From positions 7,456,001 to 7,520,000 of the forward strand of contig CM048554.1 in assembly GCA_026413225.1 (NCBI GenBank): 64,000 bases of DNA, read 5' to 3'. The notes beneath the pieces were generated by a model. It was given only the letters and a program-made list of their open reading frames with translations. It ran no database searches and was not told the DNA's origin. This document shows, piece by piece, positions 46,720-58,860 of the stretch; within the stretch, counting starts at the first letter, position 1; every line of letters begins with the position of its first letter. This DNA comes from Otis tarda (taxonomy: Eukaryota > Chordata > Aves > Otidiformes > Otididae). A program made the translations under genes and the position numbers.

Positions 46720-49700
46720 GTATTACCGACATTCCCGGTACCGGGCCTGCTTCTCCCGCCTTTACCTCAAGCTGAAGCTTTGAAGGGGATTGGGGGGGGG
46801 GGTGTCCCGTTCCCTCAGAGCCGTCGCCTCGGAGCCCGGCGGCTTTTCCCGCCCTCTGGTGCCGAGCTGGGGGGGTGGGGGAGGTGCTCTCCGCCGTTGT
46901 CCCTTGGGTCCCTCACCTGAAACGCCCCAAAATCCCACACTCCCGGGGTCCCCCCCGCTTCTCGGCAGCCCGAGGGGGGGACGTAGGGAGTGCGGGATTT
47001 TGAGAGTGTTCTTCCCCCTCTTTTCGCTAACTTTGCCTGAGAGAAGAGGGGCCCAGGGCCTGAGGGCTTCCCGCCGCCAGGTCACCTTGTGGAAAGTATT
47101 TCGGGCCGAAAAGTTAAACACATGCTGTCAAAAAACCGTGCCTTTTCTCCTTTTAATGTGTATATTTTCCAGGAGAGAAAACAAACAAACGAAACAAACC
47201 CAAAACATGGTTTATTGGTGTAATGCACCTGAGTCTGGCTTCTAGCATTGGTCAGCTGGGGTGAACTGTTTGGGGGTTTTCAAAGCATGCCCTTCCCCTG
47301 CTGTAAGAAATACTTTTTTTTTTTTTTAAGGACCCCCACTCTGTCTACTTTCAGTTTATAAAATATCAATGTCAAACTTCAGAGAAAAACAAACAAACAA
47401 AACCGTGGGAGGATCATTTTATTGCCATTTTGATACTTTCTATTGATTAGAGCAATGTAAACATTAACAGTGAAATTTATGCAGTGAAGTATAATATTTA
47501 CATAAGCTGGGAGGAAATGCTTCTTGCCTGGTGTGTTTACAAACAAACTAGAACTATACAAGGAGAAAAGAAAGGAAAAAAAATACCAGTGGGTCATACT
47601 TCAAGTTCTTTCTTTTCTTCCATCACTACTGTGACTGTGTGGGTGTTTCAAGCCAAGAAGGCAGAAGACTGTTTTAAAGGATAGGATTCATCCTTTTTGT
47701 CTGTGGCAGAAATCAAGTGCGTGTTTCAAAGGAAAAATTGTTACAACACAAATAAACTGGTATCTCTCTGTAGGCTGGCTGCTTCTGTCAAATTCTTCTC
47801 AAAGAAAGCAAGTTTTGATGCATATTTTTTTCTTTCAAAGCTCTCTTACAAAGTATGTTTCTGTAGATAAGGTGAGGCAGCAAACTTCTAACATGTTTTA
47901 AGTTTGTTTTCAACAGAGAAGATCTTTTCTGCTGAATCTTCTCAGGCATTGCTTATGTGTGATCAACTATAACTGACTTTCACAGTGTGAGTCCTTAATG
48001 CTGTATGTCGTTACCTTCAAAAAAATGGTTTTCTGCTGGGGGCAGATGGGGAAAGGTTTCTGGTAGGCTCTGGTGAGCGTTCCTGTTACTCCCACTTGTC
48101 TCTTCCAGCTCTGCTGCTGTCTGTGTGAATGCATAGCCTGCCACATGAACTTGAACCCTCAGTGTGGAGGGGCTGGAGGGTAAGCTGGAAACCTGAGCTG
48201 TGGGCACGCTTTCATTGTCTTAGTCAGCTGTGAGGATGGTGGTCTCCATCAGAACTGTGATGTTACTGAATGCAAACCAGAGCTCACAACTGCTGGTGCA
48301 ATTTCTCTATCCGGGGAAGCACATTTGTAAGTGCTAGCTGGCCAGAACTTGGTGTCTTTGCCTAGTTAGAAGGAACAGCATTTTCCAGATTTCTGCTCCA
48401 GTAACTGCTTTCCCGTGCTGTGCTGACGATCCTGGCCCTGGTTATTTTGAGTGAGGAGGGGAGGAAAAAAGTTTTGTGTTTATTGCTGGCATTGTTCTTC
48501 AGGTTGTAGCCTTTTGTGACTCTTCTCATCAAGTACCTTCTTGAGAGGAAAACTATAGAAGCCTAACTTCTTTCCTTCCTACCCAGATTGTACTTCTGAA
48601 ATAAAATCTTTTCTTAGGTCTGTGTCTGTGTTTCCCAGGTACTCCTGAGCTCACCTGTTAAGCTGGCTGTGCTCACTGGTTCTAAGCTTCCCATGAAGCT
48701 CTGAGTGCAATTGTTCTCAGCCTTCTATATTCTGAAGAAGTTTCTTTTTAAAAAGAAAAAGCACTGATTGCTGAATATTGAGTTCAAACCCACTGATAAT
48801 ATGCTTGCATTTCTTAATTACTTTCTTGGTAATTAAGGGTTGGTCCGTGTTCTCACAGGGTGGATTGTGCTTGAGGACAGCTGAAACAGTAGGAGTGGGA
48901 CTGGAGTTGAGTTTAGAGCCTTAGATGCAGGACTGGTCTGCCTGCAAAATTTCAAATACCCTTCATAAAGCTATGTGCAGAAAACTGTACTTGCAGCTAT
49001 GGCTGTTGGAAGCATCTTTCAGGAGGTTTGCGTATCATTAAGACTCAGTTTAAATTCTCACTGACTTACAAGAGCAAAGTTTTATAAAACCTGCCAATAG
49101 CAAGTAACTTCCATTTTGAAGGTACAGAACTGGCTCTGTAACCTCCTTAGCAAAAGGCAGTCGAATGTTCTCTGCTTGTCAGTCCCTCAGACCTGGTGTG
49201 TGGACACATGCACTCTCTCAGGTTTGCCTTTCTGGAGTACCTCTAATGTGCACATTAAATACTTGGTATTTTGTACACTTGAAGATCAAGTAGTGGAGTT
49301 AAGTGCTTATCTGTTGTGCATTATGGCAATCCTAATCACATTAGCTTTACTCTTCCATTTGTAAATACCCAATTAAGATACCAAGCCTGAATAAAGGGAG
49401 AGAACTGTTTTAGTCAACTGAAGAAAACAGTAATACTGTTAGAAATATCAAAATAAACTTATTTTGATAAGAGTCTACTCAAAACTAGCCTTTGGCTATT
49501 GGACTGTGCTGATTGTGACATGCATAATTAGGAAAACTTATTTTGCCAAAGAAAACCCAACCCCAAACCCAGTGAAAGTGACTTTCTTTTCTTTTTATTT
49601 AAGGTTTGATCTGAGAAGCTGTTTCCATGTTCAGCTCACTTGCTGCTCCTTCAACTTGAGATGAAAATATTCTTTTCAAGTCCATCTAGTCCATTATGCC

Positions 49701-51225
49701 AAAGGCAAATAATATGTGTAGCCCTCCCTGACATCCCTAAAAACTCTTGAATCATCAAAGAGTGTTTATTTTTGATTAACATGTCAAAAAAAACCCTATT
49801 AGTATGGTAATAATAGTACAGTGCCACTGGTAAAAACAGACCCATACGCTTGATGAGCATATGGGTGTCCTGATATGCTCTACAGTTTGGTGGTTTGGTT
49901 GCTCTTTCCCCTCCTTTCGGGAGGGGAAAAGATCTGCATCTTGTGCTGAGCTAATACTGAGCATTGAGGTCAGGAGGGAGAAGATGTGACTGCAAAAATG
50001 GAGTACAGAGTCTTGCTGAAGCACTGAGTTTGTTTGCAGTATTGGGTTGCTGGGATGTGTCTTATCTTAGAACTTAGTCCATTTATAGCAAGGTCTGAAG
50101 AAGAGTGAAGTTGGCAGTAGCCATCATAACTATACAATCTTTGAGACTTTACTTTTCACTGAATGTCTGAAAAAAGACATGGTGACTTTCTCAGGAGAAA
50201 ACAACCATCCATATGTGTTTTAGTGTGGTAACCAAGTCTGTCATATTAATGCTCAAATAAAAATCTCTGAAGCTTAACCCAAGCTGCTCATTTTAAACCC
50301 AGGTTCTGCTCTGCAGCACTTTAAATGCAGCAGTTGCAGTTCATGCTGGTCCTGGTCTGCTTTTTAGAAACACGATTAGCCAGTGGATGGCAGTGGGCTT
50401 TCCTAGCACCTGGGATTATGTTCAAGCAAAGTTTGTCAAACTTAGATACTTGTATTACTTACTTACTCTTGGGTATCTAATAGATATCCCAGTCTTTTCT
50501 ATGGCTACTGATTTTTTTTTTTTGTCCCAAAGTGGGATTAAATGCCACTGAATGTGTCTAAAGCAAATGACAGCAGTGTTCTCATGCTGAAAATTACATT
50601 GTTTGCAGAACAAAAAGCCCAACCAAACAAAAATGCCTTTCTTATCACTCCAGCCACCTAGAAAGTGACATAACATTTGCTTTAGCTTTGATTTCTTTTG
50701 TAATGTAGTAGCACTTTGTTAATTTTGTGCCATGCTCCCTGCCTTTACTTGCTGGCATTGGTAAACTTCTTGCAGTAAAAATGTTTCTATTTTGATCTTA
50801 CTATCTTTTTTAAAGTTCTGGTTTACAAATGCAGAACCTAAAGAACATACCTGAAATAATACCTGGAAACTCTCTATAAAACAGTAATTCCCTGCTAGAT
50901 AAACTTGCTGTTACTTCTATGATCCTTGAATTAAAGTGGTGGGAAGAAGAGGCCTAGAAGCTATGCAGGGAGGAAGTCTGGACAGCTGAGAGTGTGGTGA
51001 AGAGGCATTTCTTTTTGCAGAACAGGGATATCCAGAAATAAGCACATGCAGTTGTTTAAATGCGCTGTCTTTAGCTCGTATTACTTGTAATTCATTGAAT
51101 CACCTGTACTTGGTTCTCTCAAATGGGATTTAATTGCATCAAGGACACTGAAGGGGTCCCTACCTGGCCAATATGCAAGAATAAAGTTTTGCAAGCTTTC
51201 ATATATTTCTCTTTCCCCAAAACAG
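46720..51225 (+). other. MACROD2 intron 1
   Basis: GT (46720) to AG (51225), about 4.5 kb. The first 350 bases are still in the CpG island. The rest is unique sequence of moderate GC. No CR1 or LTR copy was recognised inside it, unlike the upstream flank. Open frames here (for example 47379-47597 minus, 48207-47995 minus, 49116-49364 plus) lack family motifs. Confidence 0.8.
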
Positions 51226-51342
51226 AGCGTTTGCTGAAGATGACCTTGGAAGAAAGACGCAAAGAATACTTAAGGGAGTATATTGCATTGAAAAGTATTC
51301 CAACATGGCTGGAAGACTTAAAAAGTAACAGTGAAAGTGATG
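51226..51342 (+). CDS. MACROD2: MACROD2 exon 2
   Basis: Acceptor ctttccccaaaacag and donor GATG/gtaagt bound a 117-base exon that continues exon 1 in phase 1 and leaves in phase 1. It completes codon 16 (Glu) and encodes ERLLKMTLEERRKEYLREY, then IALKSIPTWLEDLKSNSESD. The ERLLKMTLEERRKEY block is the conserved helical leader just before the macro domain of MACROD2. The later part (IPTWLEDLK...) is less conserved, as known for this linker. Together exons 1-2 give 54 full codons with no catalytic residues yet; the ADP-ribose-binding macro domain is encoded downstream, outside this window. Confidence 0.9.
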
Positions 51343-54300
51343 GTAAGTAAAACAGGGGTTTTTTTTTTAAATATAGACCATTCTGTTTTCTCAGTCTGAA
51401 GTTACTTTTAGGAGGGCCAAGACTTAGAACTCATGTTGTTACTAACATTGTCAGCCTAATATGAGGCCAAGAGCACTTTGGGTGTGGGGGAAAAACCCCA
51501 ACAACGTTTCTTAAAGCCTCATTGGTGTCCAGTAATTCTGCAAGTATGCCCAGCCAGAGTCATACTGATACCCTTAAGCGTGTAAAATAGCTATTCTCTG
51601 TGTGAATCTTAATTTCCATGTACTCCAGCAGTCAGCCATGCCTAATGAACTTTGAAACTTAGTGAGCATAATGATGTGGGGGGAATCTGGGTAAAATAGT
51701 GTTGTTATTGTAGGTGGCTGAAAAGCAGATGGGAAGTGAGCAAGTTGTGGTGTTTTCTGAAAATCCAGAAATGGGAGAAGATTAGATTTGAAGCCTCTCT
51801 TACTTATGGTCCTGCTAGCTTTCTTGGGCTGAGGAACATCAGCCTGGCGTGGATTAACAGCCATTCTCTTAGCATGTGCAGTGTTATCATGGTTATGATA
51901 ACCAGTGAAGTTGTCTAAATATGTGCAGTGAAGGCTGACCTAAAATGAGAATCTGATTCATTTAGAGAATTCTATATTCTGTGCATAATTCTGTAACAGT
52001 TCCCTTTTATCCACACAAGAGTGTAGATGAAGAAGGTCTCTTTCTGAGCTGATTTCCTCCTCCTTTTTTCTTTGTATGTGCTGTTATCCTACTGGGCTGA
52101 AGCTTGTGGTTTTTTTAGAGGGGAATCTAACTCTGAGACCTTAAATGTTTCCTGCTTCTGAAGATATAGGGCTGGTTTTCAGACTCTCTTGTTATCATTA
52201 AGGCCAAATACTGGCCTGTGTGAATAGGTGTGTGGAGTATTCTTGTGGCTGCGGTTGAACACGGTCTTTATGATAGTACTGCAGGTGAGATGAGGCCTGG
52301 AACTAATCAGTTGTTTTAAGTAAAATGGGAAAGCTGCAACACTTCTTACACTAGTACAATCTGGAGGAGCCAATAAATTTGCAGATGTCATTGTCATAAA
52401 CAACTAATGCTATCATCTCCTCCTAAAAGCATCTTTAATGACTTTTGAAGTGAAAATATGTCGGAGGTTGCTGAGGTCTTCAATGCTGATAAGTAGTTCT
52501 AGTACAACAGTACCCATAGACCTCTTTCTCCCATTAGAGTGGGTCTTCTATAACATCAAGAAGCCTGTCCATCTAAAAAACAAAAGCTGCATAAAAAAAT
52601 AAAAAATTTCCTGACTTCTCCAAAGTTCATTTTGGAGGCCTGTGGTACATGGGGATATGCAGTTATCATGTGGTTTAAGTGGGAGACTCTTTATCTGTTC
52701 TAGCCTAAACTACGTTTTTATTCTATCTAATCTCAGATGCTGTATAATGTGATAAAATTGACAGATCTTGTATTACTTGGGCTGCTGAACGTGACAAGGT
52801 GTGGATTTACATTGTGGTTGCTCTTACACTTCGCATAAGCAAAATGTCAGGGTCTAATACGCGGGTATTGAATCATGGCAGTGGTGAATTCATCTTCTTA
52901 CAGCTCCTCTTGCGTTCTTTCTGTTAGCACTCGGTACACAGCAGAAAAATACTGAAAGGCAAAAGTTGTGCTGAAACACTCCTCTGCTACTTGAAGCTCT
53001 TGTTATACTGTAGGTTCAGGAGAAAATATCCATAGTCACTTGCTTTCTTTGATGTATTTGTTGTAAATAAGCCATGTGGAATAGTGAACTCCTAGAAAGA
53101 TGGGCTGCTGAAATGCTTCCACGTTTCAACTGATCAGTGCCATTAGAAGAAATGTATATTAATGTTACTGAATCTGTTTCGAACTTTATTTCCCTTAAAT
53201 GCTGATGCCACTCTGAAAGTATCAAGAATGTGTAAGAACTGTTTTTTCTGAGCTGAAATACTGAAAAATTACAATTTAAGTCACCTTGCTGATGAGAACT
53301 TCTGCTCTGTATACCGGTACAATCAAAGAGAGATGCTGGGGAGAGCAAGTGAAATCCCAGGTATGATGAAATCGGTGATGACTTAACAATGCCAGGCCCA
53401 AGTTCTGATATTTTCAAGTGAAAGGCTACTTCTTGCAGTGACAAACTAGAGATCTGAAGGAGAGGGAACCCCAAATCCTCTGTATGCTTAACAAACCAAA
53501 ACAGCAACTGATAGGGAATGTGGAAAAAGTGCTTTACCATTTACTTCCAACACTGTATACAGGGGAAAAAATGACAGATTAGTAGAGTGTGAAGTGGCTG
53601 TTCAGGAAGAGTGATGAGGAGAAATCAAGAAATGAAGCAAGAACAAATGAAGTGAAGCAGATGAAATCAATCAGCTGCTGGAGTAAGAAGCTGTAGGAGA
53701 AGAGGAGAGCATCTGGGCTGGCAGTAGTCCCTATTGATAGTCAACTGGAGATCAAGGGTGTTCAGTACTGCACAAATTTTTGTACTAACAGGAAAAATTG
53801 TGCAAACAATACAAAAACTTAATGGGACCCACTTTTAAATGTGAATGACTTGCTGGAGGATGATAGGAGATTTAAGTTAGGCACACATTTGTGTTATATG
53901 GAAGCTTAACAGGAGCTTATTGAAAAGTCTGTGTGGAACTGCTGAAACTGAAATGACCTAAAAGGTTCACAGTGGGAGGGAGCCAATCTGACTGCTGTGA
54001 TACCTCTGCATGCTCTTTATTGACAAGTTTGAGAAACATACCTTAGTTTGTAGAGGAAAGTTTTTTTTTTCACACCCCTCCTCCTCCACCTTTTGATATG
54101 AAGTTGTATTCAGAACTAAACTCTGAAGAAAACCAGTAAAGCTTGGAATAGGTTGATGTTAAGGTAAATTTTTAATTTATAAAGACTTCTTAAATTAAAG
54201 ACTTATAACAGAGGGATGTGTAACAAGGTAAAGGCTTCTAAGCAGTGAAGTTAGGGAATTCTGAAGGGCAGCTGACAAGGGTTTTAGCTTTTTTTAGTAG

Positions 54301-55983
54301 CAGCAAAGGTGTTTGAAAACACTTGAAATTGAAAGCAGCTGTGTATAGTTTCTGTATTTGTTTTGCTCTTCTGCAACTAAAACAAAAATGTGTGACTTTT
54401 TTGGAGATCTCCTCTTACATATACATGACTAGCTATAAGACATTAAGTTGATGTGTGTTTTGGCATGGAATTTGGTTGATATTTCTGGTACTTCTTGATT
54501 TTGTGGATGTGTGGAATGCAGGAACTAAGCTGAGTGCCTGCTGCTTGGAACTGAGGAAAGCAAGCAGATGTGGGTTTGTGCATTGTGCATTTCTAGGACT
54601 GTGTTGTCAACACCCCTGCGTTTTGGCATACAACTTGCCAGGATGCACAAGTGGACCTCAGAGATCAAGTATCATAACATTGTCCCTTTCCCTTCCACTG
54701 CTGTTATTGGCAAGTGGTCTTCAATGTCAGAGATGATGGTAGGAAGGGGGGGGAAAAAATTCTTGAAGTAGTTCTGTAGATATAAGCTTTCTTTGTTTTA
54801 ACTGCACTTATTAAGGAAATGAGTTGTCCCCTTTGGAAACGAAGAACAAGCCTGTCATACAGGGCTGGATAGTACATATATGCTGTAATTCATCGTTCCT
54901 TTCACTTACCATCCTTCAGATACACCAAAGGCAGATACATCTCATCCATTTTGTCACATACTTGAAGTAGAGTTCCTTCCTGGCAATGTGCGAATAAGGG
55001 ACTTGTTTTCCAGCACTCTGGAGCTTGTATACCTTTATTTCAGTGCTATTTATTATGTACCACTTTATGCTAGCCTGCACAGCGGTGGTAGCTTATGTTT
55101 TGTGATGCTTGGTCAATAAAATGCCACCATGTAGACTAACAACTGGAGGGTTTTCTAAAGTTTGGATATGTATATTAGCTTTTTCTCGGGTATGTAGTTA
55201 TTCATAAAAATGTCTTTACTCTTTGGTGGGGATTATGACAGATTACTTCAGAAAACTTTCTTGTAAACTTTTTGAAAAATCTGGATCTCAGGATCTGTTG
55301 TCACTGAGTTTTGTGGTAGAAAAATGTTTTGTTGTATTAATGGGATAATTCAGAAAATGGAATAAACTAGATACTTTAACTTAAGGCAGCTGACAGTCGT
55401 GCTTACCAACAGGGCCTCTGGGATTCATTGGTATAGCAGTGGTGTCAAGAAAACAACAAATTCAGGTGGTAGTTTAAAGATAGTTGCTAATGGTAAGAAC
55501 TACTCTTGATTGGATGAAGTTAAAAAAAGGACACAGTGACTGAGTTATTTTTGTCTAAGATTAAATGACATGAAAGGTCTGCAGTCCTTCTTATAAGTAA
55601 GTCTTTAAGTATATTTAGATGTTTTGGCAGTGTCTGGATTTTCTTAATCTGCTATATTTTTAGAAAATGATATGGTTCAAATTGTCTTCAGATTAATCTA
55701 CTTTAAGGCTGAGGGGTTTATTTATAATAGTAAGGTTTGGATTTAGTAAGTGTCTTTGTACTATGAATCTGTAGCTTTCTAAATAGTCACAGTGAGTTGA
55801 CACAAGATTATGGAGACAAAGTATCTGATGAGCTGCTCGAAATGCTTCATGCTGAAAAGAAAATGCATGATAATACTGGGCTCTAACTAGCATTTATTGA
55901 AATGCTTAACTAACCACAGGTAATACCGGGCTTTTCAAAGCATCTCTGTGTGGCCCTATTTGATGTGAATATCTGTCCTGCAG

Positions 55984-56026
55984 GAACCAGCAATCAAGGT
56001 GATGATCATCAAACAGCCTTTGGAAG
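55984..56026 (+). CDS. Weak candidate alternative exon in intron 2
   Basis: Acceptor atctgtcctgcag and donor TGGAAG/gtaatg enclose 43 bases that read on from exon 2 in phase (GTSNQGDDHQTAFG). The peptide does not resemble the next segment expected for MACROD2. A 43-base exon would leave in phase 2. It is probably a chance pair of sites, or at best a lineage-specific alternative exon. Confidence 0.12.
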
Positions 56027-58405
56027 GTAATGCAGCTACAAAACTGCAGTGAAATTCAGCCAGATGTCGACAAGTGAGAAATAGCATCTCTCTAAACCTC
56101 TCATTATTTTCAGAGAATGATACAGAAAAATAACTTATGTTCTACTAGAACATTAAGTTTGGCAAGAATTGTCTGACAATCAGTGAGTTCTGTCTGTAAT
56201 AGCTATGTGAAACCAGTATGCTTCAAGACCATCCCCGCACTGAAAAAACAAGTCCATCAGCTTGCATTATCTTGTTTCTTATAGTGATTTTAACAACTGT
56301 CTTTAGAACAGATTTCTAGCTGAGTGACAAGAATGAAAGTAAATCGAGACATCTTAGCTCAGTATGGTGCTTGCTGTTGGTCAGTCAAAGAAAATAGCTA
56401 CTGAAGCTCTCTGGTTAAGTTCACAGTACAGCAATTTTTCTGTTAAACAGCAATAAGCTGTGTGTCATAGTTCAGGGTCTCCTGCTGAGTTTGTCCTTAC
56501 TTTTCATATATTGGCGTGCCACTCTGTTACTCATGCTAAACATTTTACCATAAGGTCTCTTGAAGACTAGTCTGTTTGAGGTTAGAAAGCTGTCATTTAA
56601 ATGCATATGGAGATCACAGCTTATTAATTGCTGTGTATAATAGCTAGGGGAGCTCCACTAAAAACCCAATATCTGTGGCTTCTATGAATTGGGTGAGGAT
56701 CATGGTAATGAAGTGTTTTTGAATACTTAGGAAATGACGTGCTTTTTGTGGAAGTGGCTATAAATCTGTTTGCCTATTTCTGTTGTCTGGCCATGTTATG
56801 CATATATTAAGGAAGCAGCAAAGAAATTGGGGTGGTAACAACAGCAAATCATGTTTGCAGCTTATTAGTCTGTTTTAAAGGTGTCCAGGAGTATGCATGC
56901 CCATGGCATAATGTGGAGTGACTTTAAGGTTGAGGTGGCTTATGTTTGGCTGTGACAGATATCAAAGGCTGCCAGAGCAATAGGGAGTAACTGGAGCCCT
57001 GCGCACTCTGCTTGTCCCAAACTCTTGGCTGCCCTTTGGGGATCTGTCGTGAACAGATGCAAAGCTGCGGACTGGTGCAAATCTGACCATGTGATCTGCT
57101 GACCCCCCCCACCTTTCTGTCTTCCTAAACATATACCTCAGCTATTACTTTTCAAAGACAGCCTTGTGCAGCACAGAGGAAAATCTTCAGGTGCAAGCTT
57201 GGGTGTAAGCTGAGAAATAACTTGGAGGGAGGGGGTGGTTTGTTTTTAGAGGCAAGTGTTCCTATCTAGTTAGTGATATCTCTGACAAAAGTGGAAAAAG
57301 CACTGTGTTTAGTGTGGTGGTGGTGGTGGGGAAACTATGGTAAACAAAAATAATGAATATATATTCAATTGGCCTTGTAATTCTCTGGTGAGCTGCATGC
57401 ATGTAACCTTTATAGGATGGATTAGCTGTCAAAGAAATGACAGTTGTGCTACAGTTTTCCTTAAAGTGTTTTGGGGAAAAACAAAAAAAACTTGCTTTCA
57501 GCAAGTGTGAGAGATTATTAAAAAGCAAAAAATCAGCTCTGTTTATATAGATTAAGAACACATAATCCAGTGTGGCTAATGCTCTCTCTAAGAAAGTAAA
57601 TCACTTGTCTCTGATGTAATTAAAACAATGACTTGTTTTTAAGCTGCTATTCTGTGATTAAGAAGTTAACTTCCACACAGCGTTCAGTTTACGCAGGTCC
57701 TGGATAGAGTTATCACTTTGTAGTCCTTCTGCGTGCAGCTGAGAGAACCTCTTATCTCCAGTGGCAGCCAGCTCCTTGAGGGGCAAGAGTTAACTGTAGG
57801 AAAGGATGCTGCTCTTAGCAACAAATTAGTATCCTTACTGAAGCTCCACAAGCTCTAAATGTTTTAGAGTACCAGGAGGTGGAGAGATGCAAAGGGAAGT
57901 TAAGCATGTCTTTGCCAGAAAGAATATTTCTAATGTTTTAAGTGCTGGTGACATAAGTCTTGGCCAGATTAATAACTCCCAAGCTTCTGTCCCATGCAAT
58001 ATGAGAAATAATCCTTTTTTTTTTGTAGCTACTGAACAGCACTGTGCACCAAAGCTTTGTGCAGAGGTCCCTAAGGAAGTACTAACCAAAGTTAAGAAGT
58101 CCAGATGATGCAGTGTGCTGTCAGCTGGTAGGCTTGTGCAGAGTGTGAGGAAGGGTGGCTTTAGCAGCAGTGATGCTGTGTGTAAGTCAATGTGTGCTGT
58201 TCATCAGAAATTGTTGAGAAAGCACAGGGTTTCTCATAGTTCCAGCCTGCAATTTTTCAGTGGCTGACTTGACTTGTATTCAAGGTCACTAAGGGAAAGA
58301 AGAATATAACTTTTGAAAAGTTATATTTCATATTGTTTAATATGGGATGAGGGGAAGTAATAGGTTGTATGTCTTGGTTTTCATTAATTTGTGTTTATGT
58401 ATCTG

Positions 58406-58860
58406 TCTGGAGTGCCTCCAGAGAAGGGCAACAAAGCTGGTGAGGGGTCTGGACAACAAGTCTTAAGAGGAGTGTCTGGGAGAACTAGGATTGTTTAGTC
58501 TGGAGAAGAGGAGGCTGAGGGGAGACCTCATTGCTCTCTACAAGTACCTGAAAGGAGGTTGTAGGGAGGCAGGTGTTGGTCTCTTCTCCCAAGTAACTAG
58601 TGATAGGACAAGAAGAAATGGTCTCAAGTTGTGGCAGTGGAGGTTTAGGTTGGATATTGGGAAAAATTTCTTTACTGAAAGAGTGGTCAGGCACTGGAAC
58701 AGGCTGCCCAAGGAAGTGGTGGAGTCACCATCCCTGGAGGTGTTCAAAGAACATGTAGATGTGGCACTTCAGGACATCGTTTAGAAGGCATGGTAGTGTT
58801 AGGTTGAGAGTTGGACTTCATGATCTTGGAGGTCTTTTCCAACCTTGAAGATTCTGTGAT
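58406..58860 (+). mobile_element. CR1 LINE 3' fragment in intron 2
   Basis: Plus-strand CR1 with an open frame through [58 protein letters not shown] and a stop after [10 protein letters not shown]. The 3' end is ggttgagagttggacttcat, then gatcttggaggtcttttcca and attctgtgatt. The YKYLKGG and QDIV wording and the 3' end differ from the 9842 type, so this is a different, older CR1 subfamily, similar to the 22327 tail. Confidence 0.92.

Larger units (their letters stand above)
45850..47080 (+). promoter_or_regulatory. MACROD2: CpG-island promoter of MACROD2
   Basis: A sharp switch from AT-rich DNA to about 1.2 kb of very GC- and CpG-rich sequence that surrounds exon 1. It contains several GC boxes (for example around 46091-46124), no TATA box near the start codon, and long G or C runs (46142-46154, 46276-46308, 46791-46802). 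This is the usual layout of a vertebrate TATA-less promoter. The transcription start is not determinable from sequence; the 5' UTR lies upstream of 46674. In human the divergent neighbour SEL1L2 starts close to MACROD2, so the island could fire both ways, but no minus-strand first exon was identified. Confidence 0.88.

Noticed and set aside
57887..58108. Possible MACROD2 exon after a strong polypyrimidine acceptor at about 58029
   Set aside because: It could follow exon 2 in phase and contains VKKS, but the rest does not fit the expected leader-to-macro-domain segment, it ends in a stop and no good donor follows.
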